A stretch of 64,000 nt of DNA from Neomesorhizobium albiziae (GTDB lineage Bacteria > Pseudomonadota > Alphaproteobacteria > Rhizobiales > Rhizobiaceae): the NCBI RefSeq assembly GCF_900114255.1, contig NZ_FOSL01000025.1:1-64000 (forward strand). The letters are read 5' to 3'. Under the pieces are notes generated by a model. That model did not search any database. It had not been told where the DNA came from and saw only the letters and a list, made by a program, of their open reading frames with translations. Numbering within the stretch: the first letter of the stretch is position 1; the number at the start of each line of letters is the position of its first letter. A program made the translations under genes and the position numbers. Positions 9,021 to 17,626 of the stretch are shown here, in pieces.

Positions 9021-9644
9021 TCAGCCGGCGTCGCGCTCATCCGCAAGGACGGACCCACGAATTCCATAGGCGCGACGCGTGCTTTCGAGGGCTTGCCAGT
9101 TGGCATCGATCAACAACGCGACAATGTCGCCGTCGGGATGGGCAAGCACGTCGCCAAGCTCGGTGAGCGTCCAGCCGAGCGAGCGCAACCGTTCCGGCCA
9201 GAAGGCTTCGCACACAACGCTGATCTGCCGGATCTGCAGCCTAAGCGCCACCTCGAGCAGGCCGCACAAAATGAAGCCCGCGACCGGGGAGGGTTTGCCG
9301 CGGCGCCGCATGGCGGGAACGACAAAAAACCGCGTCCATTCGAAGATATCGGCAGCACTCGGCAGCTTGCCGCGCACCAGCGCCGGGAACACCTCGCTCA
9401 TGAGGTGGGGCTCCGACGTTGGGACGAGGCGCGAGCCGCCAACAATCCTGGCGCTATCGTCCAATGCGAGGAGATAGATGGCGTGCTGGGTGTCGTAGGC
9501 ATCGATCTCGATATCGATGGGCCGGGCGAGCGCTTTCCACTTGCGCTGCTTCACATAAATGTCGTGCCGGATGCGAAAATGGCGTTCCAAGAGTCTCTTG
9601 TAGCGCATCCTGTTCGACCAGGTGACGATATGCACACGAACCAT
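9021..9644 (-). CDS. Acyl-homoserine-lactone synthase (LuxI family)
   Basis: A 207-residue autoinducer synthase. It makes N-acyl-homoserine lactones from S-adenosylmethionine and acyl-ACP. The invariant residues of the family are all visible: Arg in FRIRHDIYV, Trp in KQRKW, the two Asp in EIDAYD, Arg in GGSRLVPT, and Glu and Arg in FEWTRFFV. The ATG at 9644 is preferred (MVRVHIVTW is the common LuxI beginning); a GTG two codons upstream is also in frame. It lies directly downstream of the LuxR gene on the same strand with a dyad in the gap. The acyl chain length cannot be read from sequence. Confidence 0.93.
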   Translation of the reverse strand: MVRVHIVTWSNRMRYKRLLERHFRIRHDIYVKQRKWKALARPIDIEIDAYDTQHAIYLLALDDSARIVGGSRLVPTSEPHLMSEVFPALVRGKLPSAADIFEWTRFFVVPAMRRRGKPSPVAGFILCGLLEVALRLQIRQISVVCEAFWPERLRSLGWTLTELGDVLAHPDGDIVALLIDANWQALESTRRAYGIRGSVLADERDAG

Positions 9645-9680
9645 GCGCACAGTTCGTAGAACGGTGGTTTTTGAGGCACT

Positions 9681-9698
9681 ATCCCTGTAAATCGGGAT
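9681..9698 (-). promoter_or_regulatory. Candidate lux box upstream of the AHL synthase
   Basis: An 18-bp partial dyad, with arms ATCCC and GGGAT around TGTAAATC, fills the gap between the LuxR stop and the LuxI start, 37 bp upstream of the LuxI ATG. Position, size and symmetry suit a LuxR-type operator (lux boxes are 18-20 bp dyads with CTG/CAG-like halves). The inner bases are not fully symmetric. Confidence 0.4.
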
Positions 9699-9700
9699 TG

Positions 9701-10435
9701 CTAAATCTGGATTTCCTGGCGTCTCAACGCCTTGACGATAGCGTGCGCCACGTTGATCGCATCAAGCTTGTCACGAATGTTGCGTTGGTGGCTTTCCACC
9801 GTGTTTCTGGTGATCCCGAGGATGCATGCGATGTCATCCGCCACCTTGCCGCCCGCACTCCACTGGAGAATCTCGCGCTCGCGCGGCGTCAACAGCGGGC
9901 CTTGCTCGACCCTGTCCTTCTCTTCCAATCCGCCGAGGATCCTGAATGTGTGCACACAAAGCGTTTCGATCAGGCAGAACGATGCGGGTGGGACCTCAAT
10001 GCGGTCGCTCGCGGCGGTGACGACGGCCGGGCCGCACAGCGGCGTGTGGATAGGAACGCAAATGCCGTCTTTCATGCCGAATTCGGCTGCCTCCTCCATC
10101 ACCCGCCTTCCGCGCGCCGTCATGCGACGTTCAGGCAGTTGGCGCCACAGGAACGGGCGGGCCATATGTCGGGACCACGCAGCGCACGGATCGTGCAAGA
10201 AGTGGCCCTGTTTAAGGTAGCGCAGATACCATTCACGGGGCCAGGCGTCGCACAGGATTTCCCGATGCCACTGCTTGTCGTGCGGCACCGGCAATCCGGT
10301 AATCAAAAAATGGCGAAATCCGTAGCGTTCCAGAGCCGATTGGAACGCTTGCAAAGCTGCCTCCGAAGAGCGCGCCGCATCAACCTTCGAGATCGCCGCA
10401 GCAAGCTCCAAGAAAGTTTCGTCTTCCATGTGCAT
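9701..10435 (-). CDS. LuxR-family quorum-sensing transcription regulator
   Basis: A 244-residue regulator with an N-terminal autoinducer-binding domain (about 15-165) and a C-terminal LuxR helix-turn-helix (about 180-240, LTPREREILQWSAGGKVADD). The lactone-contacting residues of TraR/LuxR are conserved: Trp and Tyr in EWYLRYL, Asp-Pro in HDPCAAW, Trp in LWRQL and Gly in GMKDGI. It is therefore the probable receptor for the lactone made by the adjacent synthase. A second ATG two codons in is possible. Upstream on the same strand is a small XRE regulator; in Mesorhizobium mobile elements small regulators control LuxR-type proteins, so a modulating role is conceivable. Confidence 0.9.
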   Translation of the reverse strand: MHMEDETFLELAAAISKVDAARSSEAALQAFQSALERYGFRHFLITGLPVPHDKQWHREILCDAWPREWYLRYLKQGHFLHDPCAAWSRHMARPFLWRQLPERRMTARGRRVMEEAAEFGMKDGICVPIHTPLCGPAVVTAASDRIEVPPASFCLIETLCVHTFRILGGLEEKDRVEQGPLLTPREREILQWSAGGKVADDIACILGITRNTVESHQRNIRDKLDAINVAHAIVKALRRQEIQI

Positions 10436-10633
10436 GCTTCGACGTGCTCACGACGTCCCCTTCAACCACAAAGCGAAACCTTAAGATGCCCGCGCGGCGA
10501 ACATCAATATATCCAGGGTCGAATGTTTACCAAACGAGTCGGCTAATATTTTGAAGGACTGCATTTTGGGCAACGGGCAAGCCGAAAGAAGCTGTTCCTC
10601 CGCCGTTGCTTCCTGTCCACGACATCGCGAGTT

Positions 10634-10903
10634 CTATTGGTCAGATTGATCTTGTGCGCGGCTTTTCCCGACCTGGCCACGTTTCGCGTCACCTGAGGGG
10701 TCGGTGATCAGCTCATACGGCTCGACCTCCAAAGCTTTCGCCAGGATTTCCAGTGTGTCCAAGGTCGCGTTGCGCCGTCCAGCTTCCACGCTGCTGATAT
10801 AGGCCCGCGTCCGCTGAGCAAGAAAAGACAGCTGCTCCTGCGACAGCTTCCTTTCCCTGCGCAGCCGCTGCACGTTAAGGCCGAACACGCCGCGAAGCTT
10901 CAT
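10634..10903 (-). CDS. Small XRE-family regulator
   Basis: An 89-residue protein that is essentially one XRE/Cro helix-turn-helix (NVQRLRRERKLSQEQLSFLAQ, then ISSVEAGRRNATLDTLEILAKAL) with a short charged tail. Size and layout resemble controller proteins of restriction systems and QseC-type regulators. The ATG at 10903 is preferred over one at 10963, because the longer version would place a perfect 13-bp operator-like dyad (10922-10956) inside the coding region, whereas the shorter one puts the dyad in the promoter, as expected for self-regulation. It lies upstream of the LuxR gene and divergent from the threonine-synthase-like gene. Confidence 0.8.
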   Translation of the reverse strand: MKLRGVFGLNVQRLRRERKLSQEQLSFLAQRTRAYISSVEAGRRNATLDTLEILAKALEVEPYELITDPSGDAKRGQVGKSRAQDQSDQ

Positions 10904-10921
10904 CCAACGATGGATGCGACG

Positions 10922-10956
10922 ATGTTCACTATAGGACGACACACTATAGTGAACAT
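10922..10956. promoter_or_regulatory. Perfect 13-bp dyad, probable XRE operator
   Basis: Left arm ATGTTCACTATAG (10922-10934) and right arm CTATAGTGAACAT (10944-10956) are exact reverse complements separated by nine bases. Each arm holds a CACTATAG core, and the right one is itself a full palindrome (CACTATAGTG, 10942-10951), so there are two tandem sites 15 bp apart. This strongly resembles controller-protein operators of XRE regulators (tandem ACT-TATA-AGT-like sites). It lies 19 bp upstream of the XRE start. Confidence 0.7.
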
Positions 10957-11161
10957 TTTGCATTGACAGGGTTGCCGTCCAATGTTTGAAACAACCTGCG
11001 GGTGAACAGTTTCTTCAACACAGGACGAGCCGTGGGAAGCCGGTCTTGTTACGCCCTCATGCTCAAGGCATCTCGCCAAAAGCCGATGGTGACGCCGTGG
11101 TTGGACAAATGGCGCAGGATCACCCGGCGCCCCTTGGAACGCAAAGGCGATTGGAGACGCC

Positions 11162-12433
11162 ATGACGAAAATTGAAGGTTTCTCCTGCATCCGCTGTGGC
11201 GCGACCTATCCCGGTGACATCGACATCGATTCAAGGGGATGCCCGGCCTGTCAGGCGGCAGCGCCCGCCAATCTCCAGCCGATCTATGCCCGAAAGCCGT
11301 ACGTCTCACCGGACAGCGCGGTCGGTGGGGCGGCGGGGAAATCGCTGTGGCGTTTTGCCAGCATGCTGCCTTGCTCGGCTGAAGAGGCCGTCTCGCTTGG
11401 TGAGGGCCAAACACCGCTTATTGCGGCGGCACGGATGGGACGCTTGCTCGGAACCCCGAAGCTTTCGATCAAGGATGAAGGCCGCAATCCAACCTGGTCA
11501 CACAAGGATCGCTTTTCCACCGTCGCGGTCTCGGTTGCCCGTGCCCGCGGCGCACGCGTGGTGGCAACAGCGTCATCTGGCAATGCAGGGGCCTCGCTTG
11601 CCGCTTATGCAGCCCGTGCCGGCCTCGACTGCGTGGTGGCGACATTCGCCGGCTCCGCGGGGCCAATGCTGTCGCAGATCAGAAAATATGGCGCCACGGT
11701 GCTGCCCCTCGTCAACAAGCGCGACAGGTGGACATTGCTTCAGCAGGCGGTATCTCGCTTCGGCTGGTTCGTCACCTCGCCCTATCATGCGCCGGTGGTG
11801 GGCAGTCATCCTTTGGGGATCGAAGGCTACAAGACCATCGCCTACGAGATCGTCGAACAGTCAGATGGTCGCGCGCCGAACTGGTGTGTCGTGCCGGTCT
11901 GCTATGGCGACGCGCTTGCCGGGCTGTGGTCGGGCTTCAAGGACCTGTACGATGCCGGCGTAATTGATCGCTTGCCCAGGCTTGTCGCGGCGGAGGTGCA
12001 CGGATCGCTGGCGGATGCTCTGGCCCATGGTCTGGACCACCTCGAAGAGCGCGACATCCAGTTTGATACGCTCGCCGTGTCGATCGGGACACCGCGCAGC
12101 GCCTACCAGGCCTTGAAGGCATTGCGCGAATCGTCCGGCCATGCCGTTCCGGTCACCAATGACGGGCTGGTGGAGATGCAGCAGCGTCTGGCGCGCAGCG
12201 AAGGGATCTTTGCCGAGCTTGCCTCGGTGACGCCCTGCGTCGCGATCGAAAACCTGCGCAAACGCAACGTCATTTCGCCCGATGATCATGTCGTGGCAAT
12301 TGTCACAGCCAGCGGGTTGAAGGATCTGGACCGCTCGGTCGACCCTGATCAGCACAGCGAGGTTTTTCAGACAACCGACGATGCATGGCGCTGGCTGAAT
12401 GGACAAAAGCAGGTGCAGCAGCGCGCCAGTTGA
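11162..12433 (+). CDS. Threonine-synthase-like PLP enzyme
   Basis: A 423-residue fold-type II PLP enzyme. It begins with a zinc-ribbon-like segment (Cys9, Cys12, Cys27, Cys30: CIRCG ... GCPAC), as in archaeal-type threonine synthases. The PLP lysine is Lys115 in TWSHKDRFS and the phosphate loop is SSGNAG (138-143). Threonine synthases convert O-phosphohomoserine to threonine, but its neighbours (a kinase and a second fold-II enzyme) suggest a specialised phospho-amino-acid substrate rather than housekeeping threonine synthesis. It is divergent from the XRE regulator and convergent with the cysteine-synthase-like gene, 27 bp apart. Confidence 0.85.
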   Translation: MTKIEGFSCIRCGATYPGDIDIDSRGCPACQAAAPANLQPIYARKPYVSPDSAVGGAAGKSLWRFASMLPCSAEEAVSLGEGQTPLIAAARMGRLLGTPKLSIKDEGRNPTWSHKDRFSTVAVSVARARGARVVATASSGNAGASLAAYAARAGLDCVVATFAGSAGPMLSQIRKYGATVLPLVNKRDRWTLLQQAVSRFGWFVTSPYHAPVVGSHPLGIEGYKTIAYEIVEQSDGRAPNWCVVPVCYGDALAGLWSGFKDLYDAGVIDRLPRLVAAEVHGSLADALAHGLDHLEERDIQFDTLAVSIGTPRSAYQALKALRESSGHAVPVTNDGLVEMQQRLARSEGIFAELASVTPCVAIENLRKRNVISPDDHVVAIVTASGLKDLDRSVDPDQHSEVFQTTDDAWRWLNGQKQVQQRAS

Positions 12434-12460
12434 CGGACGCTACGCTTGATTGGCGAATTC

Positions 12461-13495
12461 TCACCGCAGCGATTGTGTCGCCAAGACGTCATCCAGGCTT
12501 CGTCGTTGCCACGAAAATCGCGTCCATTCGGATTCGGTAGCAGGCATGATCCTGGAAAGCGTCGTCGGGACGGACGGTTGCTCGCAGGGCCAGCCAGGAA
12601 GAGCTGCAAGCCATTGATCGTTGTAGACCGTGTCGGCGTGACGGTGCCCTTCGTCCGGCATGATCACCGCCACCTGCGCGTCGGGATAGGTCTTTGCAAC
12701 CCATTGCGCAACGAGCGCCGCCGCGCCGCTGGTCGGACCTTGAAACAGGCCATGCAGCCGCAAAAGTTGGTGCGCCGCCATATAGGCGGGATAGGCGCCG
12801 ACCCAATGGATTTCGTCGATGAGGTCGTGGCGGACATTTGCCGGCAGGACGCTGTTGCCCAGGCCGCGCAACATCCGTTTTCCTGCCGGCTGCCCGAACA
12901 GAATGCTGCGGTGCGTGTCGACGGCGACGATCTTGAGGTCCGGAAACAGCGTGCGAAGAAACGTGCCCGTGCCGCAAAGGGAACCGCCCGTGCCGATGCA
13001 CCCGACAAGGCAATCGACCTTTCCCATTGCCCGGACCAGGAACTCGGCCAGGCGCGCGTAGGCAAGCCAGTTTCTCGGACTGTCATATTGTCGGGTCCAG
13101 AAGCATTCGGGATCGCTCATCAGAATCGTCTGCAGACAGTCGAGACGACCGGGCTGATTGCCGTCGCCGCGCGGGTCGTCGATGGCAATAACCGTGGCGC
13201 CTATGCGCTCGAGCCTGGCCTTGTATGTCGCGTCAATCAGACTTGAGGCAGTAACGAGCGTGAGGAGATAGCCGCGCGCCGCCGCAAGAAGCGCCAAAGC
13301 CATTCCGAATGTGCCCGAGGTCGTCTCCACGATATGGGCGCCGGCCTTGAGTTCCCCACATGCCTCGGCGCGATCCAGGATGTAGCGCGCCGGCATCAGT
13401 TTCATCAGCGGGAAGGCTGCAGCCACCAGATTGTGCGACAGACGTGCAAGGCGAGGGGTCTCGAGCGCCCTGAAGTAGTCGACATGCCCGCTCAT
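12461..13495 (-). CDS. Cysteine-synthase / SbnA-like PLP enzyme
   Basis: A 344-residue fold-type II PLP enzyme of the cysteine-synthase superfamily. The PLP lysine is probably Lys32 (FPLMKLMPARYILDRAE aligns with the SVKDR region), the substrate loop is ETTSGTFG (57-64), and the glycine-rich phosphate clamp is GCIGTGGSLCGTG. The usual KDR motif is altered, so the substrate may be unusual. The family does beta-replacement on O-activated serine, for example cysteine synthesis or diaminopropionate synthesis by SbnA from O-phosphoserine. Its start overlaps the upstream kinase stop by four bases (ATGA), so the kinase product may be its substrate. Confidence 0.83.
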   Translation of the reverse strand: MSGHVDYFRALETPRLARLSHNLVAAAFPLMKLMPARYILDRAEACGELKAGAHIVETTSGTFGMALALLAAARGYLLTLVTASSLIDATYKARLERIGATVIAIDDPRGDGNQPGRLDCLQTILMSDPECFWTRQYDSPRNWLAYARLAEFLVRAMGKVDCLVGCIGTGGSLCGTGTFLRTLFPDLKIVAVDTHRSILFGQPAGKRMLRGLGNSVLPANVRHDLIDEIHWVGAYPAYMAAHQLLRLHGLFQGPTSGAAALVAQWVAKTYPDAQVAVIMPDEGHRHADTVYNDQWLAALPGWPCEQPSVPTTLSRIMPATESEWTRFSWQRRSLDDVLATQSLR

Positions 13496-14514
13496 CGCCC
13501 TGCCTCTTCATTGACGCGGTGGATTTCGACATCCTTGAAACCGATGTCGCTTGCCGCCTCGGCTATCGCCGTGGCTTTCTGATGCGCGCCCTTCTCCGAA
13601 AGGTCCAGGATGATGCCGATGAGCGAACCGCTGTGGGCGACTTGCACGCCGCAGGCGCCATTGCGGTTCGCGATATCGAGAGCGATATTGAAATGTTGCT
13701 TGGGCAGGTGGTGTTGGCTGATCTGCGCGCTTATCGTGGCGGCACGCCCGAGAAGGTAAGGGTCCTGGAGGCGAACTGCCCGGGATGCCAGCCCCCGCAA
13801 GACACGGAACAGCTGGATTTCTTCGCTGCTGTAGCGTGCTGGCGTCAGGCGCAACGTATCGATCGGCTGCCCGCCATTGGCTTTGAAACCGACCACGAGC
13901 AGGGCTGGAAGGGCTCCGCCGAGTTCTTCAACGACGATGCCCTCACGTTGCGCAAACAGGACCGCCTGATCCTCGTAGGCAATCGCATCGCTTGCGCCTT
14001 CGGCCGCGACGGCAATACGGCTGACGCTCGATGCTCGAAGCTTGACATCATAGGCGGCAGCTGTGGCGCGGATTGACGCGACGACGTCAGCGGTCGATGA
14101 TCCGTAGCCATGGCCGACCGGAATGGCACTGGCGATCGAAAGCGCGCCACCGGCGCCAGGAAAACCCAGATGCGCAAGCGTCAACCGCGCTGCTTCGGCA
14201 GCTTTGGTTCTGTGCTGGGGTCGAACACGCACAGCAGCGGCATTCGTCCTTGTGAAGGTCGCTTCCGATTGGAGGCGGGCGAGCGGAAGCGTCACCAATG
14301 CGCGATGCAGGCGGCCGTTATCGTCCTCAAAGACACCCTGAACAAGCTCGCCGTGATGGGCAATGGCCCGCCCCGTCCCAATGCGGGTTGCCGGCCCGCC
14401 GGTCGGCGGCGGTTCGGGTCTTTGCGCAACGTCGCCGGCACCGGTCACCTTCGTCCCCGTCACGACACCTTGTCGTTGGAAGGAACCGTGACTCGGGTCG
14501 GCCCGGCGCGTCAC
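13492..14514 (-). CDS. GHMP-family kinase, PduX-like
   Basis: A 340-residue GHMP-superfamily small-molecule kinase. The core starts at about residue 44 (IGTGRAIAHHGELVQG, the PduX-type opening), and the ATP loop is visible as IPVGHGYGSSTADVV (the GxGSSxA motif). PduX phosphorylates L-threonine; relatives act on other hydroxy-amino acids. The assigned start is a GTG, and about 40 residues precede the core, so the true start may be later. It is transcribed with the cysteine-synthase-like gene (four-base overlap) and probably with the transketolase-like gene upstream. A kinase making O-phospho-Ser or -Thr for a beta-replacement enzyme is a reasonable inference. Confidence 0.8.
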   Translation of the reverse strand: MTRRADPSHGSFQRQGVVTGTKVTGAGDVAQRPEPPPTGGPATRIGTGRAIAHHGELVQGVFEDDNGRLHRALVTLPLARLQSEATFTRTNAAAVRVRPQHRTKAAEAARLTLAHLGFPGAGGALSIASAIPVGHGYGSSTADVVASIRATAAAYDVKLRASSVSRIAVAAEGASDAIAYEDQAVLFAQREGIVVEELGGALPALLVVGFKANGGQPIDTLRLTPARYSSEEIQLFRVLRGLASRAVRLQDPYLLGRAATISAQISQHHLPKQHFNIALDIANRNGACGVQVAHSGSLIGIILDLSEKGAHQKATAIAEAASDIGFKDVEIHRVNEEAGR

Positions 14515-14627
14515 TCACGGAAGATCGGGATTGACGCGTTTAAAGGGGAAAGCGCGAGCGCCGCGCCGGTCGCGCGATCATCAACATCGCAGGGCAAGAA
14601 CAGGTCGCGAAGGGCGTCGATGCGGCC

Positions 14628-17030
14628 CTAGGTACCATATCCCAAAAGTCCGATGGGCTTGCCCGGCGACGCCGATTGAGCTGCAGCAATGATACCGTCC
14701 GTATCGATGCCATAGTGGCGGTAGAGGTCGGCGATGGTGCCGGTCTGACCGAAATGTTCGACGCCGAGCGCACGCGTGCGATGGCCATACACCGATCCAA
14801 TCCAGGCAAGTGTGGCGGGATGTCCGTCGAGCACCGTGATGATCGTGCAACTGGCTGGCAGACCCTTCAACAGCCGCTCGACATGACTGTCCGCCCCAGG
14901 AACACCATATTGGCGCGCACGCGATGCCGCCGACCAGCCGGCATTGAGGCGATCGGCGGAGGTGACGGCCAACAGGCCGATGTCGCGCCGGTCGCTCGCC
15001 ATCAGTCCGACGGCGTTGATGGCCTCCGGTGCGAGCGCGCCCGAATAAGCGACAACAATCTCCGCGTTCGGGCCAGGCTTTCGCATCCAATAGCCGCCGT
15101 CGACAATGTCGCGCGCCAGCGTATCGTCGACCTGACGTTTGGGCTGGTCGATGGTGCGGGTCGAAAGCCTGAGATAGACGGCGCCCCCGGTCTTGTCGCG
15201 CAGCCAGCTTCGTGGATCTGGTTCGGCATCGCCGGACCGCTGGATATACGCGAAGGCCCAGCGAAGGATTATGGCCAGCTCATCGACGTAAGCCGGCTCA
15301 AAAGCGGCCAGGCCGTCTTGCGCCATGCCGATCAATGGCGTGGCGATGGACTGATGCGCGCCGCCTTCCGGGGCCAGCGTGACGCCCGATGGCGTCGCGG
15401 CCAGGATGAAGCGCGCATCCTGGTAACAGGCATAGTTCAAGGCGTCGAGGCCACGCTCGATGAAGGGGTCGTACAGGGTTCCGACCGGAAGCAGCCGCTC
15501 GCCGTGGATCGAATGCGAAAGCCCCAGTGCCGAGAGCATGACGAACAGGTTCATCTCGGCGATGCCGAGCTCGATATGCTGCCCTTGAGGCGAAAAGGTC
15601 CAATTGAAGGTGGACGGGATCTTCTCAGCCTTGAAGACGTCGGCCATCGCCTCGCGTGCGAACAGCCCGCGCCGGTTGACCCAGGCGCCAAGGTTGGTCG
15701 AGACGGTCACGTCCGGCGACGTCGTCACCACGCGGCTGGCGAATTCGCCATCCGACTTTCCGATCTCGTGCATCAGCAGGCCGAAGCCCTGTTGCGTCGA
15801 CATGGCTGGCTGGTTCGCGAACGATATGTGTTCGGGAACTGGAACGATGGGCGCCGTGTAGCGCCTGTGACCTTCCTGGATGAAGGGCACCTTTGCCAGG
15901 AAGGATCGGATCGCCTGCTCGTCGCTGGCCAGCCCCTCGAACGCGTCCCACTCATGTTCCGCACGCACATTCATGCGCTTGCGCAGCATCTCCACCTGGC
16001 TCGGTGTCATCAACCCCGCATGGTTGTCCTTGTGGCCAGCCAACGGCAGGCCGAAACCCTTGATCGTGTAGGCGATGAAACAGGTCGGGCGGTCATGGCG
16101 ACGCGCCGCCTCGAAGGCCTCGATGATGGAAGGCAGGTCGTGGCCGCCCAGATTGGCCATCAGCCTGGCGAGTTCTTCGTCGCTGCGCTGTTCGATCAGT
16201 TGCGAGACCGGCCCCTGGTCGCCCAGATCGTCCATAAGACGCTTGCGCCATGCCGCTCCGCCTTGAAATGTCAGCGCCGAATAAAGCTGGTTCGGGCAGG
16301 CATCGATCCACTGGCGCAGCTTGTCGCCGCCCTCTTCCTGGAAGGCGGCACGTTGCAAGGTGCCGTGCTTCAGGATGACGACATCCCAGCCGAAATTGCG
16401 AAAAATGGATTCGAAACGCTGCCACAGTCCCTCGCGCACGACCGCGTCGAGGCTCTGGCGGTTGTAGTCGACAATCCACCAGGTGTTGCGAAGGCCATGT
16501 TTCCAGCCTTCCAGCAGCGCTTCAAAAATGTTGCCCTCGTCCATCTCGGCGTCGCCGATCAGCGCAACCATCCGGCCTTCTGGCCGATCCGTGCGCCAAC
16601 CCTTGGCACGCGTGTAGTCCTGCGCCAGCGACGAGAACAACGTCTGCGCCACGCCCAGTCCTACCGAACCGGTCGAGAAGTCGACGTCATCGCCATCCTT
16701 GGTCCGCGAGGGATAGGACTGGGCGCCGTGATAACCGCGAAAGTTTTGCAGCTTCTCCAGCGTCTGGTGGCCGAACAGATACTGGATGGCATGAAAGATC
16801 GGGCTGGCATGCGGCTTGACGGCGATGCGGTCCTGCGGGCGCAGCACGTGAAAATAAAGCGCCGTCATGAGGGTCGCCAGTGAGGCCGAGGAAGCCTGAT
16901 GGCCGCCGACCTTGAGGCCGTCGCCGCTGTCGCGCAGATGATTGGCGTGGTGGATCATCCACGTGGCCAGCCACAGCACCTTGCGTTCGAGGTCGGAAAG
17001 AATGGTCATGTCTGGTGTCATCTCAAGCAT
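14628..17030 (-). CDS. Transketolase / AceE-like thiamine-diphosphate enzyme
   Basis: An 800-residue thiamine-diphosphate enzyme with transketolase-type domain order: a cofactor domain at about 20-330 with the motif GDAEMDEGNIFEALLEG (ending in the cofactor Asn of VDYN), a pyrimidine domain at about 400-620, and a C-terminal domain. Overall it resembles the homodimeric pyruvate dehydrogenase E1 (AceE) and transketolase-like relatives found beside Lrp regulators in alphaproteobacteria, not classical TktA. The reaction is therefore uncertain: two-carbon transfer or oxo-acid decarboxylation. Alternative in-frame ATGs at 17021 and 17009 exist. It is divergent from the Lrp gene, its probable regulator, and lies 113 bp upstream of the GHMP kinase. 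Confidence 0.85.
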   Translation of the reverse strand: MLEMTPDMTILSDLERKVLWLATWMIHHANHLRDSGDGLKVGGHQASSASLATLMTALYFHVLRPQDRIAVKPHASPIFHAIQYLFGHQTLEKLQNFRGYHGAQSYPSRTKDGDDVDFSTGSVGLGVAQTLFSSLAQDYTRAKGWRTDRPEGRMVALIGDAEMDEGNIFEALLEGWKHGLRNTWWIVDYNRQSLDAVVREGLWQRFESIFRNFGWDVVILKHGTLQRAAFQEEGGDKLRQWIDACPNQLYSALTFQGGAAWRKRLMDDLGDQGPVSQLIEQRSDEELARLMANLGGHDLPSIIEAFEAARRHDRPTCFIAYTIKGFGLPLAGHKDNHAGLMTPSQVEMLRKRMNVRAEHEWDAFEGLASDEQAIRSFLAKVPFIQEGHRRYTAPIVPVPEHISFANQPAMSTQQGFGLLMHEIGKSDGEFASRVVTTSPDVTVSTNLGAWVNRRGLFAREAMADVFKAEKIPSTFNWTFSPQGQHIELGIAEMNLFVMLSALGLSHSIHGERLLPVGTLYDPFIERGLDALNYACYQDARFILAATPSGVTLAPEGGAHQSIATPLIGMAQDGLAAFEPAYVDELAIILRWAFAYIQRSGDAEPDPRSWLRDKTGGAVYLRLSTRTIDQPKRQVDDTLARDIVDGGYWMRKPGPNAEIVVAYSGALAPEAINAVGLMASDRRDIGLLAVTSADRLNAGWSAASRARQYGVPGADSHVERLLKGLPASCTIITVLDGHPATLAWIGSVYGHRTRALGVEHFGQTGTIADLYRHYGIDTDGIIAAAQSASPGKPIGLLGYGT

Positions 17031-17148
17031 CCCGATTCATGCGACCGTATCTTTCATAAAGACGCATTTGTGCCTAATCTCGGCTACGCTACAGTCACAA
17101 ATTGGCTAAACAAGCCAAGAATGACGTCAGACAAAAGGGAATCCACCA

Positions 17149-17622
17149 ATTCGCGCGCTCGACGATATTGATCTGAGGATCATCACTGCCTTGCAGAAAA
17201 ATGCAAAGGCAACCGCAAATGAACTGGCGGAAGCCGTCGGGCTGTCACCATCACCATGCGCGCGCAGGGTGCGGCTGCTTGAAGATGCCGGTGTCATCAA
17301 GGGCTACACCATCGTCGTCGATCAGAAGAAACTCGGCCTGCCAATCAGCGCCTTCGCCTCGATCAAATTGGAACGTCAGCGCGAAGACGATCTCGATCGC
17401 TTCTCGCAAGCAGTCTCGCGCTGGGCTGAAGTCGTGGACTGCTACCTGATGACCGGCCAGCGGGACTATCTCATGCGGATTGTCGTTCGCGACCTGGAAG
17501 CCTATGAACGGTTCATCAAGGACAAGCTGACGCGCCTCGACAACATCGCTTCGATCGAAACCAGCTTTGCGCTCGGCCAGGTGAAGCGCTCCGAGGTGCT
17601 GCCAATGCAGGCAGGTCGATAA
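17149..17622 (+). CDS. Lrp/AsnC-family regulator with anomalous start
   Basis: The encoded protein is a clear Lrp/AsnC regulator: helix-turn-helix (LDDIDLRIITALQKNAKATANELAEAVGLSPSPCARRVRLLE) and a ligand-binding RAM domain ending LGQVKRSEVLP. The first helix has no ATG, GTG or TTG before it in frame; a stop lies at 17122. Two readings are possible. An ATT at 17149 is preceded by AAAAGGGA at a normal distance and gives the family's usual length. Alternatively the true ATG is at 17121 in another frame and a one-base insertion in the CGCGCGC run near 17152-17158 breaks it. A TTG at 17191 would delete half the first helix. It is divergent from the transketolase-like gene. Confidence 0.75.
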   Translation: MRALDDIDLRIITALQKNAKATANELAEAVGLSPSPCARRVRLLEDAGVIKGYTIVVDQKKLGLPISAFASIKLERQREDDLDRFSQAVSRWAEVVDCYLMTGQRDYLMRIVVRDLEAYERFIKDKLTRLDNIASIETSFALGQVKRSEVLPMQAGR

Positions 17623-17626
17623 GCGA

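Noticed and set aside
14676-16883. Long plus-strand open frame (about 735 codons) opposite the transketolase-like gene
   Set aside because: Its composition is Arg/His/Gln-rich nonsense typical of GC-rich antisense frames; the minus strand encodes a complete thiamine-diphosphate enzyme.
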